A stretch of DNA of 64,000 nucleotides from Candidatus Glomeribacter gigasporarum BEG34 (GCF_000227585.1 NZ_CAFB01000040.1:1-64000), one strand, 5' to 3'; counted from the stretch's first letter, positions 1 to 10,765 are shown. The notes: generated from the sequence alone by a model not told the origin. Numbers and translations are program-made.

Positions 1-960
1 CGCAGGCAAAGGGTTCAATACCTATTACGCAACCTGGAATCTGAGGGGGGGAATCCGGCTGCAGGCGCTGCGCAACTGGATGACCGAGTCACCTTTGATG
101 CAGAGGCAAGCCTAGAGGGTCAGCCTTTTTCAAACGGCAATATCAAAGATTTAACCATTGCATTGGGCAGCAGCCTGCTGCCTGAAGAGTTTGAGCAGGC
201 CGCGCTGGGATTGAAGTCAGGCGAAACGCGGAGATTTGAGATCAGCCTGCCTGCCGATCATCCGGATGCCCAGCTTGCTGGCAAAGCGATTCAATATATA
301 TTAACGCTCAAGAAAGTCGAACAACCGCGCTATCCAGATATAGATGCGGATTTTGCCGTCTCGCTTGGCATCGACGGCGGCGATCTCGAAAGGATGCGCG
401 CTGAAATCAAGGAGAACCTTGAGCGCGAGACGCAGCGCTGCATCCGGTTGCTGTTGCAACGCCAGGTGATGGATTGTCTTTTAGAATGCGCTGCGCTTGA
501 CGCGCCGCGCACACTCGTTGAACAGGACCAGCGGCGCCTGGCGGAAATCGCGCGCCAAAATATGGAAAAACAGGGCGCGCGCAACCATAATGCGCCGATC
601 TCGGCGGAAATGTTCAAGGAACGGGCTGAACGCCGCATCAAACTGGGGCTGATCTGCGCTGAATTGATCCAGCAGCATGATTTACAGGCGCAGCCTGAGC
701 AGGTGCGCGCGGCGGTTGAAACCCTATCCAAAAGCTATCAGGCGCCGCAGGAAATCGTGCGCTGGTATTATGCGGATACCCAACGGCTGGCGGAAGTTGA
801 AGCGGAAGTCGCCGAGCGCAATATTATCGACTTCGTGCTCAGCAAAGCCAAAGTCGAGCAACAGCCGATGAGCTTTGAAGCATTGGCGAAAGCTTCCCAG
901 AGCCTGTTCACGATCTGCGACAAGCGCCCGGAAGCCAAGGAGGGCCCGCCGGAACGCTGA
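1..960 (+). CDS. tig: Trigger factor, 5'-partial
   Basis: Ribosome-associated chaperone and peptidyl-prolyl isomerase that binds nascent chains. The open frame runs to the first base without a stop, so the N-terminal ribosome-binding domain lies outside the window. The visible part holds the end of the FKBP-like domain (DDRVTFDAEASLEGQPF, then LPEEFEQAALGLKSGE) and the helical C-terminal substrate-cradling domain. Downstream come clpP, clpX and lon, the usual tig-clpPX-lon order. The last ~18 residues (SLFTICDKRPEAKEGPPER) do not look like a normal trigger-factor tail and are encoded by an inverted-repeat element starting at 899, which also supplies the TGA stop. Identification is firm; that the tail was replaced is inference. 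Confidence 0.95.
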   Translation, partial: RRQRVQYLLRNLESEGGNPAAGAAQLDDRVTFDAEASLEGQPFSNGNIKDLTIALGSSLLPEEFEQAALGLKSGETRRFEISLPADHPDAQLAGKAIQYILTLKKVEQPRYPDIDADFAVSLGIDGGDLERMRAEIKENLERETQRCIRLLLQRQVMDCLLECAALDAPRTLVEQDQRRLAEIARQNMEKQGARNHNAPISAEMFKERAERRIKLGLICAELIQQHDLQAQPEQVRAAVETLSKSYQAPQEIVRWYYADTQRLAEVEAEVAERNIIDFVLSKAKVEQQPMSFEALAKASQSLFTICDKRPEAKEGPPER

Positions 961-1034
961 CCGAGGGACCCGCGCAGCGGGATCGGGCCGTAGGGCGGGC
1001 CACAAGCCGCGCAGTCAGATCGTGAACAGGCTCT
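899..1034. repeat. 136-bp inverted-repeat element at tig 3' end
   Basis: A perfect 19-bp inverted repeat has its left arm at 899-917 (AGAGCCTGTTCACGATCTG) and right arm at 1016-1034. The GC-rich interior contains a second nested pair (GGCCCGCC / GGCGGGCC). The left half codes the last residues of trigger factor and the stop codon; the right arm ends 33 bp before the clpP ATG. It has the architecture of the other dispersed palindromes here but not their common core. It could also fold as a terminator-like hairpin between tig and clpP. Confidence 0.75.
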
Positions 1035-1067
1035 CATTGAAATTTGTTTTCAGCGCCTCCATCTTTT

Positions 1068-1736
1068 ATGACACTCAAGAATCCTGTGCACCCGCTGCAA
1101 CGAGAATTCCCCAGTTGGGAAAAACCGCAGAGCGCTGTTGATGCGCAAGCGCTTGGCTTGGTGCCAATGGTGGTGGAAACCAGCGGTCGCGGCGAGCGCG
1201 CGTATGATATCTACTCGCGACTGCTCAAGGAGCGCGTTGTATTTTTGATCGGCGAAGTCAATGAACACAACGCCAATCTGATTGTGGCTCAGTTGCTTTT
1301 CCTCGAAAGCGAGAATCCGGACAAGGACATCAGCCTGTATATCAACAGTCCCGGCGGCTCAGTTTGCGCTGGAATGGCCATTTATGACACATTGCAGTTT
1401 ATTAAACCGCAAGTCTCCACATTATGTATGGGGCTTGCCGCCAGCATGGGGGCTTTTCTGCTGGCGGCTGGCGCGCCTGAAAAACGTTTTGCGCTACCGA
1501 ACGCGCGGATCATGATCCACCAGCCTTTGGGCGGCGCACGCGGCCAGGCGTCCGATATCGAAATTCACGCGCGTGAGATTCTGTATTTGAAAGAGCGTCT
1601 GAATCAATTGCTCGCGCAACATACCGGCCAGACGGTTGAACGCATCTCAAGCGACACGGATCGTGATAAATTTATGTCGGCGGAAGATGCCAAAGCTTAT
1701 GGCCTGATTGATCAAATCCTTTCCAAACGCACTTGA
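1068..1736 (+). CDS. clpP: ATP-dependent Clp protease proteolytic subunit
   Basis: Serine peptidase subunit that forms the tetradecameric ClpP barrel and degrades substrates fed by ClpX or ClpA in the cytoplasm. The catalytic Ser is in [14 protein letters not shown] (about residue 126), His in [10 protein letters not shown], and Asp lies in the C-terminal third near [18 protein letters not shown]. At 222 residues it has the normal length. The ATG at 1068 is chosen because the family starts a short stretch before [22 protein letters not shown]; an upstream in-frame start at 1044 would add eight unusual residues. It lies 15 bp before clpX, so the two are probably co-transcribed. Confidence 0.97.
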   Translation: MTLKNPVHPLQREFPSWEKPQSAVDAQALGLVPMVVETSGRGERAYDIYSRLLKERVVFLIGEVNEHNANLIVAQLLFLESENPDKDISLYINSPGGSVCAGMAIYDTLQFIKPQVSTLCMGLAASMGAFLLAAGAPEKRFALPNARIMIHQPLGGARGQASDIEIHAREILYLKERLNQLLAQHTGQTVERISSDTDRDKFMSAEDAKAYGLIDQILSKRT

Positions 1737-1751
1737 GGACGGTTTGTATCG

Positions 1752-3020
1752 ATGGCAAACAAAAAGGATTCCAGTTCCAAGAAATTTCCGCATTGCTCGT
1801 TTTGCGGAAAAAGCCAGCATGAAGTCAGAAAACTGATTGCCGGCCCGTCTGTATTTGTGTGCGACGAATGTATTGATTTGTGCAATGAAATTATCCGGGA
1901 CGAAGCGGCGATTGCGCACAACAATGCGCATATCTCTAAAACGGAGCTGCCGGCGCCTCAGGAAATTAAAGCCTTCCTTGATCAATATGTCATTGGACAG
2001 GAGCGCGCAAAGAAGATACTTTCAGTGGCCGTTTACAATCATTACAAAAGATTGAAACATCTGGACCGGAAAAACGAGATTGAGCTTGCCAAAAGCAATA
2101 TTCTGTTGATCGGTCCCACCGGCTCTGGCAAAACCCTATTCGCACAAACGCTGGCGCGTCTGTTAAATGTGCCCTTTGTGATCGTAGATGCCACCACGCT
2201 GACCGAGGCGGGATATGTGGGCGAAGATGTCGAAAACATCATTCAGAAACTGCTGCAGAATTGCAATTATGATGTCGGCAAGGCGCAAAAAGGCATTGTC
2301 TATATTGATGAAATTGACAAAATTGGCCGTAAATCCGATAACCCCTCAATCACGCGGGACGTTTCCGGAGAAGGCGTGCAACAGGCGCTGCTGAAACTGA
2401 TTGAGGGCACGATGGCGTCCGTGCCGCCCCAGGGAGGACGTAAGCATCCCAATCAAGACTTTATTCAAATCGACACGACAAATATATTGTTCATCTGCGG
2501 CGGCGCTTTTGACGGCCTTGAAAAAGTGATTATCAGCCGCACTAAAGAAGCGGGTATTGGCTTTGGCGCAATGGTTAAAAGCCAGAAACATGCTTCCAGT
2601 GAAGCGCTATTAGAAGTCGAGCCTGAGGATTTGATTAAATTCGGCCTGATTCCCGAATTGATTGGCCGTTTGCCAGTAGTGACCGTCCTTGACGAACTGG
2701 ATGAGAATGCTTTAATAAAAATTTTGGTTGAGCCCAAAAACGCGCTCGTCAAGCAATATCATGAACTTTTCGCAATGGAGCATGTAGCGCTTGAAATACG
2801 ACCAGAGGCGCTTAAAGCGATTGTGCGCAAAGCCATCCAGCGCAAAACGGGCGCACGCGGGCTGCGCTCGATTCTGGAACAGGCGCTCCTCGATACGATG
2901 TACGAATTGCCCACGATGAAAAATACCAGCAAAGTTATTGTGGACGAGAAAGTCGTCCACGGCGCCGGTCAACCTCTGCGGATTTGTGAAGATGCGCCTA
3001 AGGTTGCAAGTGCGAATTGA
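1752..3020 (+). CDS. clpX: Clp protease ATP-binding unfoldase ClpX
   Basis: AAA+ hexameric unfoldase that recognises tagged substrates and threads them into ClpP. The N-terminal zinc-binding domain shows two CxxC pairs (CSFCGK and CDECIDLC). Walker A is GPTGSGKT near residue 121, the pore-loop motif is GYVGED, Walker B is [11 protein letters not shown], and the sensor region with the C-terminal small domain follows. The 422 residues match the family. It follows clpP by 15 bp and precedes lon by about 60 bp. Confidence 0.98.
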   Translation: MANKKDSSSKKFPHCSFCGKSQHEVRKLIAGPSVFVCDECIDLCNEIIRDEAAIAHNNAHISKTELPAPQEIKAFLDQYVIGQERAKKILSVAVYNHYKRLKHLDRKNEIELAKSNILLIGPTGSGKTLFAQTLARLLNVPFVIVDATTLTEAGYVGEDVENIIQKLLQNCNYDVGKAQKGIVYIDEIDKIGRKSDNPSITRDVSGEGVQQALLKLIEGTMASVPPQGGRKHPNQDFIQIDTTNILFICGGAFDGLEKVIISRTKEAGIGFGAMVKSQKHASSEALLEVEPEDLIKFGLIPELIGRLPVVTVLDELDENALIKILVEPKNALVKQYHELFAMEHVALEIRPEALKAIVRKAIQRKTGARGLRSILEQALLDTMYELPTMKNTSKVIVDEKVVHGAGQPLRICEDAPKVASAN

Positions 3021-3082
3021 AGCGCACATCTTGTGCATAGGCTCTAGAAAATAACCGATCTTCCACCTGGGACATCAATCCT

Positions 3083-5521
3083 ATGTCAGAAACATCCAAT
3101 CTCCCATCGAAGTGTGTATTACTCCCGCTATTGCCGCTTAGGGACATCGTGGTATTTCCGCATATGGTCGTTTCCCTGTTCGTCGGGCGTCCAAAGTCGA
3201 TCAAAGCGCTCGAATTCGCGATGGCCAGCGGTAAACGCATCATGTTGACCGCGCAGAAAAATCCCGCCAAGGACGAGCTGAAATCCTCGGACCTGTACCC
3301 AGTCGGATGTATTTCGAATATTCTGCAGATGCTTAAACTTCCGGACGGTACGGTCAAGGTGCTGGTCGAAGGGTTGCAGCGGGCGCGAACCCACACCGTT
3401 GAAGAACAGGACGCGCAATTCTTCTGCGCCGCCGTTCCGCTGGATATTGCGGCGCCCGCGGGCGTGCAGGCTGAAGCGCAAACAGAAGCCTTGCGGCGTA
3501 CCATCCTTGCGCAATTTGAACAATACATTAAACTGAACAAGAAGATTCCGGCTGAAATTCTGTCATCCCTTGCCAGCGTCGATGACGCGGGCCGTTTTAC
3601 GGATACGATCGCTGCGCACCTTTCCATCAAACTTGACCAGAAACAGCGGGTTCTTGAAACTTTTCCGATCATCGAGCGTCTTGAATATCTGCTGACGCAA
3701 ATCGAAGCGGAAATCGATATTTTGCAGATTGAAAAACGCATCCGCGGGCGCGTCAAGCGTCAGATGGAAAAAAGCCAGCGCGAGTACTATTTGAATGAAC
3801 AAGTCAAAGCGATCCAGAAAGAGCTTGGCGAAGGCGAGGACGGCAGCGATCTTGGGGAGTTGGGGAAACGGATTACCGCCGCGCGCATGCCCAAGGAAGC
3901 GCACAAAAAAGCCGAAAGCGAGCTGAAGAAACTCAGGCTGATGTCCCCCATGTCAGCGGAAGCCACGGTGGTGCGCAATTATATCGATGCGATGATCAGT
4001 TTGCCGTGGCGCAAGAAAAGCAAAACCAATCATGATCTGGCCAATGCGCAGACGACGCTGGACGAAGATCATTACGGACTGGAGAAAGTCAAGGAACGCA
4101 TCCTTGAATATCTTGCGGTGCAGCAGCGGGTTGGAAAAGTAAAAGCGCCGATCCTCTGCCTGGTTGGGCCGCCAGGGGTGGGAAAAACATCACTCGGACA
4201 ATCCATTGCGCGCGCAACGAGCCGGAAATTCATACGCATCGCATTGGGGGGGGTGCGGGACGAGGCGGAAATCCGCGGTCACCGGCGTACCTATATTGGT
4301 TCAATGCCGGGCAAAATCCTCCAGAACCTTGCCAAGGCGGGCGTGCGCAATCCGCTTTTTCTGCTGGATGAGGTAGACAAAATGGGCATGGATTTCAGAG
4401 GCGATCCCGCTTCAGCATTGCTCGAAGTCCTTGACCCTGAACAGAACCATACTTTTGCCGACCATTACATCGAAGTCGATTTCGACCTATCCGATGTGAT
4501 GTTTGTTGCAACCTCCAATTCTCTTCACATCCCCTCCCCTCTTCTGGACCGGATGGAAGTGATCCGTCTTTCCGGTTATACAGAAGATGAAAAAGTCAAT
4601 ATTGCGCGGCGCTATCTGCTCCCCAAGCAGAAACGCCTGAACGGGCTCAAGGAAGACGAGCTCGATCTGAGCGCAGCGGCTTTGCTTGGCATCATTCGCT
4701 ACTACACGCGGGAAGCGGGCGTGCGTTCGCTTGAACGGGAAATCTCAAAAATTTGCCGGAAAATCGTTAAAAAACATCTGCTTGAAAGATCAGAGGTTAC
4801 GCTGAAGATCGAAGAAGAGCATCTCGGCGACTTTCTGGGCGTGAAAAAATACAATTTCGGCGTCGCGGCGAAAGAAAACCAGATCGGTCAGGTGACAGGA
4901 CTCGCGTGGACAGAAGTCGGCGGCGATTTATTGACCATCGAAGCCGCGCTGATGCCAGGCGAAGGCAAGGTGATCCGCACCGGCTCGCTGGGAGACGTGA
5001 TGAAAGAATCCGTCGAAGCCGCGCGTTCGGTAGTGCGTTCGCGCGCGCAGCGCCTCGGCATTGCCGATGAAATATTTCGGACTCAAGATATCCATATCCA
5101 CGTTCCGGAAGGCGCAACGCCCAAAGATGGTCCCTCGGCAGGTATTGCGATGGCCACCGCGCTCGTTTCCATATTGACGGGCATCCCGGTGCGCTCGGAC
5201 ATCGCGATGACCGGTGAAATTACCCTGAGAGGCGAAGTATTGCCGATTGGCGGATTAAAAGAGAAACTGCTCGCTGCGCACCGGGGCGGCATCCGGCTGG
5301 TGATCATTCCGGAAGAAAATGTCAAAGACCTCGCCGAAATTGCCGATGTTGTCAAAAATAGTATTGAAATTGTTCCTGTACGCTGGATTGACCGGGTGCT
5401 GGAACTGGCGCTTGAACGCATGCCTGAGCCCCAGGGCATCAATGCGCCGCCACACGCCGTTGTTCCAATCCCGGCGTCTGAATCCGCTTTGAACATCCCC
5501 TCGACGCGCACCACGCATTGA
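3083..5521 (+). CDS. lon: ATP-dependent protease La (Lon)
   Basis: Homohexameric AAA+ serine protease that removes damaged and regulatory proteins. Order of parts: N-terminal substrate-binding LON domain ([21 protein letters not shown]), central coiled coil, AAA+ module with Walker [12 protein letters not shown] (about residue 360) and [10 protein letters not shown], then a protease domain with the catalytic Ser in [15 protein letters not shown] (about residue 685) and Lys in [14 protein letters not shown]. At 812 residues it is the normal length. It ends a tig-clpP-clpX-lon set and is followed 41 bp later by scpB. Confidence 0.98.
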   Translation: MSETSNLPSKCVLLPLLPLRDIVVFPHMVVSLFVGRPKSIKALEFAMASGKRIMLTAQKNPAKDELKSSDLYPVGCISNILQMLKLPDGTVKVLVEGLQRARTHTVEEQDAQFFCAAVPLDIAAPAGVQAEAQTEALRRTILAQFEQYIKLNKKIPAEILSSLASVDDAGRFTDTIAAHLSIKLDQKQRVLETFPIIERLEYLLTQIEAEIDILQIEKRIRGRVKRQMEKSQREYYLNEQVKAIQKELGEGEDGSDLGELGKRITAARMPKEAHKKAESELKKLRLMSPMSAEATVVRNYIDAMISLPWRKKSKTNHDLANAQTTLDEDHYGLEKVKERILEYLAVQQRVGKVKAPILCLVGPPGVGKTSLGQSIARATSRKFIRIALGGVRDEAEIRGHRRTYIGSMPGKILQNLAKAGVRNPLFLLDEVDKMGMDFRGDPASALLEVLDPEQNHTFADHYIEVDFDLSDVMFVATSNSLHIPSPLLDRMEVIRLSGYTEDEKVNIARRYLLPKQKRLNGLKEDELDLSAAALLGIIRYYTREAGVRSLEREISKICRKIVKKHLLERSEVTLKIEEEHLGDFLGVKKYNFGVAAKENQIGQVTGLAWTEVGGDLLTIEAALMPGEGKVIRTGSLGDVMKESVEAARSVVRSRAQRLGIADEIFRTQDIHIHVPEGATPKDGPSAGIAMATALVSILTGIPVRSDIAMTGEITLRGEVLPIGGLKEKLLAAHRGGIRLVIIPEENVKDLAEIADVVKNSIEIVPVRWIDRVLELALERMPEPQGINAPPHAVVPIPASESALNIPSTRTTH

Positions 5522-5562
5522 GCAATGGCTTGCATCGTCTATATTCTTAAACGTTTCTGTGT

Positions 5563-6120
5563 ATGAGCGGCCCTCAATTGACAGAAAGCGGGAAAGAAAA
5601 AATGATCATTGAGGCCGCCTTGATGTGCGCTCAGGAGCCGCTCAAAGTCTCTGATTTGCGCAAACTGTTCATTGAGCCGGTCCCGGACAAGCACATCATG
5701 GGTTTCCTGGATACGTTGCGTGCAGACTGGTCAGAGCGGGGACTTGAACTGGTTGAGGTCGCGCAAGGCTGGCGTTTTCAGAGCGCGCCCGCGGTCCGGG
5801 CGTTCCTTGACCGCCTAAATCTTGAGAAACCGCCCAAATATTCCCGCGCGGTATTGGAAACGCTTGCGGTTATCGCTTACCGGCAACCCGTCACGCGGGG
5901 CGATATCGAAGAAATCCGCGGCGTCGCTGTCAATACCCAAGCGATACGACAACTCGAAGAACGAGGATGGATCGACATCATTGGCCAGCGCAATACGCCT
6001 GGACATCCGTCGCTTTATGCAACCACGCAGACCTTTCTGAATGACTTTGGCTTACAAACGCTTGACGCATTGCCCGCCCTGCCTGGCAACCACCGAGACA
6101 GCTCGAATCGCCAAGCTTGA
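5563..6120 (+). CDS. scpB: Segregation and condensation protein B
   Basis: Winged-helix dimer that binds ScpA and SMC in the condensin-like complex for chromosome segregation. Evidence is family similarity over the two winged-helix domains, including [32 protein letters not shown] (quoted in part: [20 protein letters not shown]) and [16 protein letters not shown]. The 185 residues are slightly short because the acidic C-terminal tail found in many betaproteobacteria is missing. It sits between lon and rluB, an arrangement common in Burkholderiaceae. Confidence 0.92.
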   Translation: MSGPQLTESGKEKMIIEAALMCAQEPLKVSDLRKLFIEPVPDKHIMGFLDTLRADWSERGLELVEVAQGWRFQSAPAVRAFLDRLNLEKPPKYSRAVLETLAVIAYRQPVTRGDIEEIRGVAVNTQAIRQLEERGWIDIIGQRNTPGHPSLYATTQTFLNDFGLQTLDALPALPGNHRDSSNRQA

Positions 6121-6166
6121 CGCGCTTACATTTAAAAATCTTTCAGAAGTCACCCCAGAGACTGCT

Positions 6167-7492
6167 TTGAAACCATCTGACTCCATTGATCCATCAGAAC
6201 CTGAATCGGTGCAAGAAAACCGCAGCGAAGGGCGAAGCAGGCACGGTTTACGGCGCGGTCCGCGCAGCCTCATTGCCCGCCGTCATGCATTGAAGACACA
6301 AGAATCCGATACCCAGGCTTTGGCGTCCAATGCGTCTATACATCATCAAAAAGCCGCGCCCCGCAAACGCCAGTTCCCGCTTCAAAAGCCTCGCTCAGAG
6401 CATTCTTCAGTGAGATCGTCACTTGCGCGAGCGCGCAGACAGTATGAACAATACGGCGAGCGCAAAGCGATACAGGGCAAGTCACTGAAAAATGCGCCAG
6501 TCGTGGAGGACGATGCGCCCAAACTGCACAAGGTGCTTGCTGAGGCAGGCATTGGTTCGCGGCGCGAAATGGAAGAGTGGATTATGGCGGGCCGCATCTC
6601 TGTCAATGGCGAACCGGCGCATATTGGCCAGCGCATCATGCCGACGGATCAAGTCCGCATTAACGGAAAGCTGCTTCCGCGCAAGAATGCCCCCTGCCTG
6701 CCGCGCATCCTGCTATACCACAAGCCTAGCGGAGAAATTGTCAGCCATGCGGACCCGCAACATCGCCCATCGGTATTTGACGCGCTCCCGCCATTGAAAA
6801 CGGGTAAATGGCTTTTCATTGGCCGGCTTGATTTCAATACGGAGGGTCTGCTGCTGTTGACAAGCTCCGGCGAGCTAGCGTATCGCTTCACACATCCGCG
6901 TCACAAGGTGGAGCGCGCGTATGCAGTACGAGTGATTGGCGAACTTTCCGAATCGGCCCGGCAACAACTATTGCACGGCGTCGCGCTCGAGGACGGGATG
7001 GCGAATTTTCTGCGCATTCAGAACGGCGGCGGCGAAGGCGTCAACCGCTGGTACCACGTTACGCTGGCCGAAGGCCGAAATCGGGAGGTGCGGCGGCTAT
7101 TTGACGCGGCCGGCATCAAAGTCAGCCGGCTGATCCGCACCCGTCATGGCCCGGTCACTCTGCCGCGCGGCCTAAAACGCGGCCGCTGGGAAGAACTGGA
7201 TGCGCGGCAGGTCAACGCTGTACTCGAAACCGTTGGCCTAAGCGCGCACGCACCTGAGCCTAATATCAATAGGAGCGCCTTTAAGCCTCGCCGTCAACCG
7301 GATCCTATGCAGTCTTCGGTTGATTTTTCAGAATACGTTAACGGTCGGGGCAAGGCATACCCTTATGCACAGATGCGCGCCCAATTCAATCATGCGCGGC
7401 GCCCAAACCGCGCCCTGCCAGAGCGCCGCGCAAGCTACGATGATCACCGTTCTGACATGATCAGGAGCCGTGGCCGCTCATGGAAACGCTAG
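6167..7492 (+). CDS. rluB: 23S rRNA pseudouridine synthase RluB-type, with palindromic insert
   Basis: Probable synthase of pseudouridine 2605 in 23S rRNA. A basic, low-complexity N-terminal extension is followed by an S4 RNA-binding domain ([20 protein letters not shown]), then the RsuA/RluB catalytic domain with the Asp motif [14 protein letters not shown] and the conserved [12 protein letters not shown], and a basic C-terminal tail. The frame is open from 6041, but that start would overlap scpB by 80 bp. I prefer a TTG at 6167; the start is uncertain. Bases 6395-6500 are a mobile palindromic element read in frame just before the S4 domain ([20 protein letters not shown]). The enzyme core looks intact. 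Confidence 0.88.
   Translation: MKPSDSIDPSEPESVQENRSEGRSRHGLRRGPRSLIARRHALKTQESDTQALASNASIHHQKAAPRKRQFPLQKPRSEHSSVRSSLARARRQYEQYGERKAIQGKSLKNAPVVEDDAPKLHKVLAEAGIGSRREMEEWIMAGRISVNGEPAHIGQRIMPTDQVRINGKLLPRKNAPCLPRILLYHKPSGEIVSHADPQHRPSVFDALPPLKTGKWLFIGRLDFNTEGLLLLTSSGELAYRFTHPRHKVERAYAVRVIGELSESARQQLLHGVALEDGMANFLRIQNGGGEGVNRWYHVTLAEGRNREVRRLFDAAGIKVSRLIRTRHGPVTLPRGLKRGRWEELDARQVNAVLETVGLSAHAPEPNINRSAFKPRRQPDPMQSSVDFSEYVNGRGKAYPYAQMRAQFNHARRPNRALPERRASYDDHRSDMIRSRGRSWKR
6395..6500 (+). repeat. Palindromic element, subfamily A, inside rluB
   Basis: A 106-bp element begins TCAGAGCATTCTTCAGTGAG and ends CACTGAAAAATGCGCCAG, with imperfect complementary arms. The internal core reads GCGCAGACAGTATGAACAAT followed by ACGGCGAGCGC. 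It is read in the same frame as the copy in mutS and yields a related peptide. The arms have decayed more than those of other copies, which suggests an older insertion. Confidence 0.88.
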
Positions 7493-7505
7493 GGCCTTTC
7501 TCATA

Positions 7506-7805
7506 TTAAACACGTTGAGCGCGCGCAATCAGAGCGATTTTGACAAAATCATTCAAACCAAGCGTGCAGAAGCCTGCATAGCTGAAGATCAAGGCGCTTT
7601 GCGCGAGCGGCAATGGATGGAGTCTGCCCAGGCCGTATATCCCAATCCACAGGCCTGCGCAAGCATCGATTGCGATTGCAGCGGCAAACGGCGCGCTCGG
7701 CCGGGAAGTCCAGAACGCGCGCCGCTCGCGAACCGACAGGATGGAGAATAAACCGAAAAACAATAAAGTCTGGAACGTAAAAAAAGCATCTGTGTTGCAA
7801 GTCAA
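7506..7805 (-). pseudogene. C-terminal stump of a P-type cation-transporting ATPase
   Basis: This minus-strand reading encodes about 95 residues resembling the last transmembrane segments of proton-pumping or metal P-type ATPases: TLLFFGLFSILSVRERRAFW, a soluble SRPS turn, IGIYGLGRLHPLPL and a final LGLNDFVKIALI. The phosphorylation (DKTGT) and nucleotide-binding domains are absent. Upstream, the reading runs into the 3' end of an IS110-type transposase at about 7800, so the gene was probably cut by that insertion. No other part of the ATPase was recognised in the window. Confidence 0.7.
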
Positions 7806-8749
7806 GTGGTTGGCGCTGGATTTTCCTGCCAGGGGGAGCGGCGCTGGACGAGGCTGTTCAGGATAGAGAGCAGCTTACGCAACACAGCGATCAGAGCTTT
7901 TATGGGTTTTCCAGCGGCTCGTAAGCGTTCGTAGAACGTTTTCATATCCTCGTTGCAACGAGCCGCCGATAAAGCCGCCATGTAGAGCACGCGCCGCACG
8001 CGCGCCCTTCCCCCCTGCATAAAGCGCTCGCCTTGATGCTTACCACTATCGTGATTGAAAGGCGCGCCCCCTACCAAGGCTGCCAGAGACTGATGAGCAC
8101 AACGACCTAACTCCGGTAGAAAAGCTTCCAGATGCCAGGCAGTAAGATTTCCAACACCCGGCACAGAAGTTAACAAGGCATGCGTTTCCTGCATCTCTGC
8201 GGTTTTGGGTTGCTTTTCGATGGCTGTCTCAACGTTGCCTATCTCCTTGTCCAGCCAACGAATATGGGCTTTGAGCGAACGCTTGATCACCGTGTCCGTA
8301 CAATGCTCCAAGTGATTTTTATCTCTTTGTGGTCCTTAACCCGCTGTTCACGTCGCTTGATCAGCCGCCCTCATTGCGCCTGCTCTGCCGATAGAAGATG
8401 CTCGTCCCCTTGGACTTTCATCGCTCCCCGTATTCACAGATCCACTGGGCGTCTATCCTGTCTGTTTTAGCGAGATACCCCTGCTCTTGGCAAAGGCTCG
8501 AACGCGCTTGGCATTGGCGAGATGGATAGGGAACCCAGCCTTGCGCACGGTCAACATTCAATCCCTTTCATAGCCACCGCTGGCTTCACAGACCACCGTA
8601 CTGACTGGATTCCCTGATTGAATACATTTTTCTAGTGCCCGGATGAATTTCTTCAGTCCTTTGGCTGTGTTTTCTACTTGGAAATAATGAGCACCCATTT
8701 GTGCATCCAGCACGTGTTTACTGACATCTACCCCTATATAAGCTGCCAT
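7802..8749 (-). pseudogene. IS110-family transposase, degenerate
   Basis: DEDD-type transposase of the IS110/IS1111 group, which moves with a bridge RNA. The N-terminus (MAAYIGVDVSKHVLDAQM, ending VVCEASGGYERD at a TGA, 8558) carries the first catalytic Asp. The middle is shifted and contains AKTDRIDAQWICEYGER in another frame. The C-terminal Transposase_20 domain is intact from 8311: LTSVPGVGNLTAWHLEAFLP, LAALVGGAPFNHDSGK and RRVLYMAALSAARCNEDMK. At least one nonsense codon and one frameshift separate the parts, so it is not expected to be active. Its 3' end abuts the P-type ATPase stump. Confidence 0.9.
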
Positions 8750-10765
8750 TGGATTGCATCCTCCTCTAGCTGTATGCTTGAAAAGTTGGCTCTCCCCATA
8801 CTTGCCGATTGGATGCGAGGCTTGAGCCTCTCCCATCTGTCCGGAGCTTGACCAACATAAAAAGCAGAGAGCATCCTGTCTTTCTCCCAGTACTTCATTA
8901 ACCTGTTTGCACGCGATTCCTCTCTGCCACCTCATAAAGTGATCAGCTTTATGGGGCCAATCCAATATACAACAAGGTTTGCCACGAGGGCTGCGAAGCC
9001 CCACTTGATTGAAGCGCGCAACGATCTGCGAGTCGGACAAATGCTGCGACAGTTCGCGGACTTGCTCGACGATAGTCACCGGATAGCGCATTGCGTCGGC
9101 GATGGGCTTGGGCAAATTGACGGTGATATCGTTACAGGTGCCGCCTTGCCAACGGATATGCAGAATGATTTGCCGCTGGCCGGACAATTTCTTCACCGTG
9201 ATGCCTCGGATAAGGAGCCGTAGCATACGCTTGCGATCCTTCGCTTGTGTCGTCGGAGCATGCCACAGGCGTGGTAGATCGCGGGCCAATGCGAGGATTT
9301 GGGCCTCTTGCTCAGGCGTGACGATACGCGCCTTCTGGCTTTGAAATTGGGCAGCCTCGGTCTTACTCGATTCGAGGCGAAGCAACGCGTCGTTCCAACG
9401 CCGCTCAAGGGTTCCGGCGACCAATCGGTTAGCGGGATCGCACTCTTGATAGCGTTGCTCGGCGAGCGCGGCCTCATATTGAGCACGTTCAATGCGCATT
9501 TGCCATTGACGCATGATGGTTTGATCGCGTTGCTCAAGTTCCTTCAGCGCTGTTACGGCCAGTTCGAGTTCGGCCGGTTGTAGCCTCTTGAGCACCGCTT
9601 CGCTGATCGCGTCGTCGAGTAGGCTGCTGCGCACGCTCATGCAATCTTTGGTCGCTAAACTTTCGCGACGCTGCCAACTGCACAGGTAGACTGGGTAGAT
9701 GCCACCGTGACCTTGATAGCGTATCGTGATTGCCCGGCCGCAGCGACCGCATACCAGTAGCCCCTGAAGCAGCGCGAGGCCTTCACGAGCCGGGCCGCTC
9801 AACAGGGTTTCTTCGCTGTTGGTCCGATTGTGCGCCATGTGGGCTTGGTTCTGCTCAAACTCATCCAGGGTGATATATCCCTTATGGTGTTCTGGCAGGT
9901 GAACACGCCAGCCCGCCCTCGGGACTCGCTGCACGCGCTGGCGCACGTCTCCCTGGCGAGTGATATGCTTGCGGTACTGGTAACGTCCAAAGACATACAC
10001 GCCCGCATACGAAGGATTCTTAATCAGTCCAAGCACACGTCCATGGCTCAGCCGCCCCCAGATGAGTTGGCCCGCCCAGGCTCCGCCGTAGGCGCGCTTG
10101 GGAAAACGTAAGCCACTTTGCGTGAAGCGCTTGACGACCGCATAGGCACTACCAGTTTTCTGAAAGAGGCGAAACACCCACTGTACAGCACCGCGAACCT
10201 CGTCATTGGGATCAAGGACAATGCGACCTTCATCGTCATAACACAGGCCAACTGGCAGGGGAAACCGCAATTCCCCCTTCTGTGCTTTGTTAAGCTTACC
10301 GCCCTGGAGGCGCCCGCGCAAAAAGTGTAGTTTGGCCTGCGCCATTGTCCCTTTCAGACCTAACAACAGCCCGTCGTTGAAGTCCCCTGGATCGTAACAG
10401 CCATCGGCATCGATAACCAACGTATGGGTGAGTGCGCATAACTCCAACAACCGATGCCAGTCCAGGTTCGAGCGCGCCAGACGCGAGACCTCCAAAGCAA
10501 ACACCGCGCCCACTTGCCCCATCGAGACATCTGCCACCAGTGTCTTGAAGTCCTCGCGTCCCTTCATCCGTGCACCCGACTGACCCAGATCCCGATCCAA
10601 CGTGCGGATGGCCGTCTCTGGCCAGCCCAGTGCCAACGCTTTGTCCCGCAGCGCATACTGGCGTTCGGTACTCTCCTGATGATGCCGTACCTGGGCCGGA
10701 GTCGACTGACGGATATAGATGTACGCCGGTTTGCTGTAGTGCTGTTCGGTGATCTTGGTGATCAT
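8558..10765 (-). CDS. Large serine recombinase, fused in frame to IS110 5' part
   Basis: Site-specific serine recombinase. The N-terminal resolvase domain has the nucleophile in IYIRQSTPAQVRHHQES (about residue 21) and the basic motif LEVSRLARSNLDWHRLLEL. A recombinase domain (IKNPSYAGVYVFGRY), a zinc ribbon (LVCGRCGRAITIRY with later Cys) and a coiled coil follow. The ATG at 10765 is supported by GGAGG seven bases upstream. Homology fades after GLRSPRGKP (about 8990); the final ~130 codons run through foreign sequence into the first 63 codons of an IS110 transposase. The natural C-terminus was therefore probably lost on IS110 insertion. A short open frame starting MSHQPLPLLTPSVDAQ at 10895 has an AAGGGG site and overlaps the recombinase start; it may be a small third member of the operon. 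Confidence 0.85.
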   Translation of the reverse strand: MITKITEQHYSKPAYIYIRQSTPAQVRHHQESTERQYALRDKALALGWPETAIRTLDRDLGQSGARMKGREDFKTLVADVSMGQVGAVFALEVSRLARSNLDWHRLLELCALTHTLVIDADGCYDPGDFNDGLLLGLKGTMAQAKLHFLRGRLQGGKLNKAQKGELRFPLPVGLCYDDEGRIVLDPNDEVRGAVQWVFRLFQKTGSAYAVVKRFTQSGLRFPKRAYGGAWAGQLIWGRLSHGRVLGLIKNPSYAGVYVFGRYQYRKHITRQGDVRQRVQRVPRAGWRVHLPEHHKGYITLDEFEQNQAHMAHNRTNSEETLLSGPAREGLALLQGLLVCGRCGRAITIRYQGHGGIYPVYLCSWQRRESLATKDCMSVRSSLLDDAISEAVLKRLQPAELELAVTALKELEQRDQTIMRQWQMRIERAQYEAALAEQRYQECDPANRLVAGTLERRWNDALLRLESSKTEAAQFQSQKARIVTPEQEAQILALARDLPRLWHAPTTQAKDRKRMLRLLIRGITVKKLSGQRQIILHIRWQGGTCNDITVNLPKPIADAMRYPVTIVEQVRELSQHLSDSQIVARFNQVGLRSPRGKPCCILDWPHKADHFMRWQRGIACKQVNEVLGERQDALCFLCWSSSGQMGEAQASHPIGKYGESQLFKHTARGGCNPMAAYIGVDVSKHVLDAQMGAHYFQVENTAKGLKKFIRALEKCIQSGNPVSTVVCEASGGYERD

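Noticed and set aside
8761-8780. Shared 12-mer TCAAGCATACAG between the IS110 upstream region and the IS5 left ends.
   Set aside because: Similarity does not extend beyond the 12 bases, so common origin is not supported.
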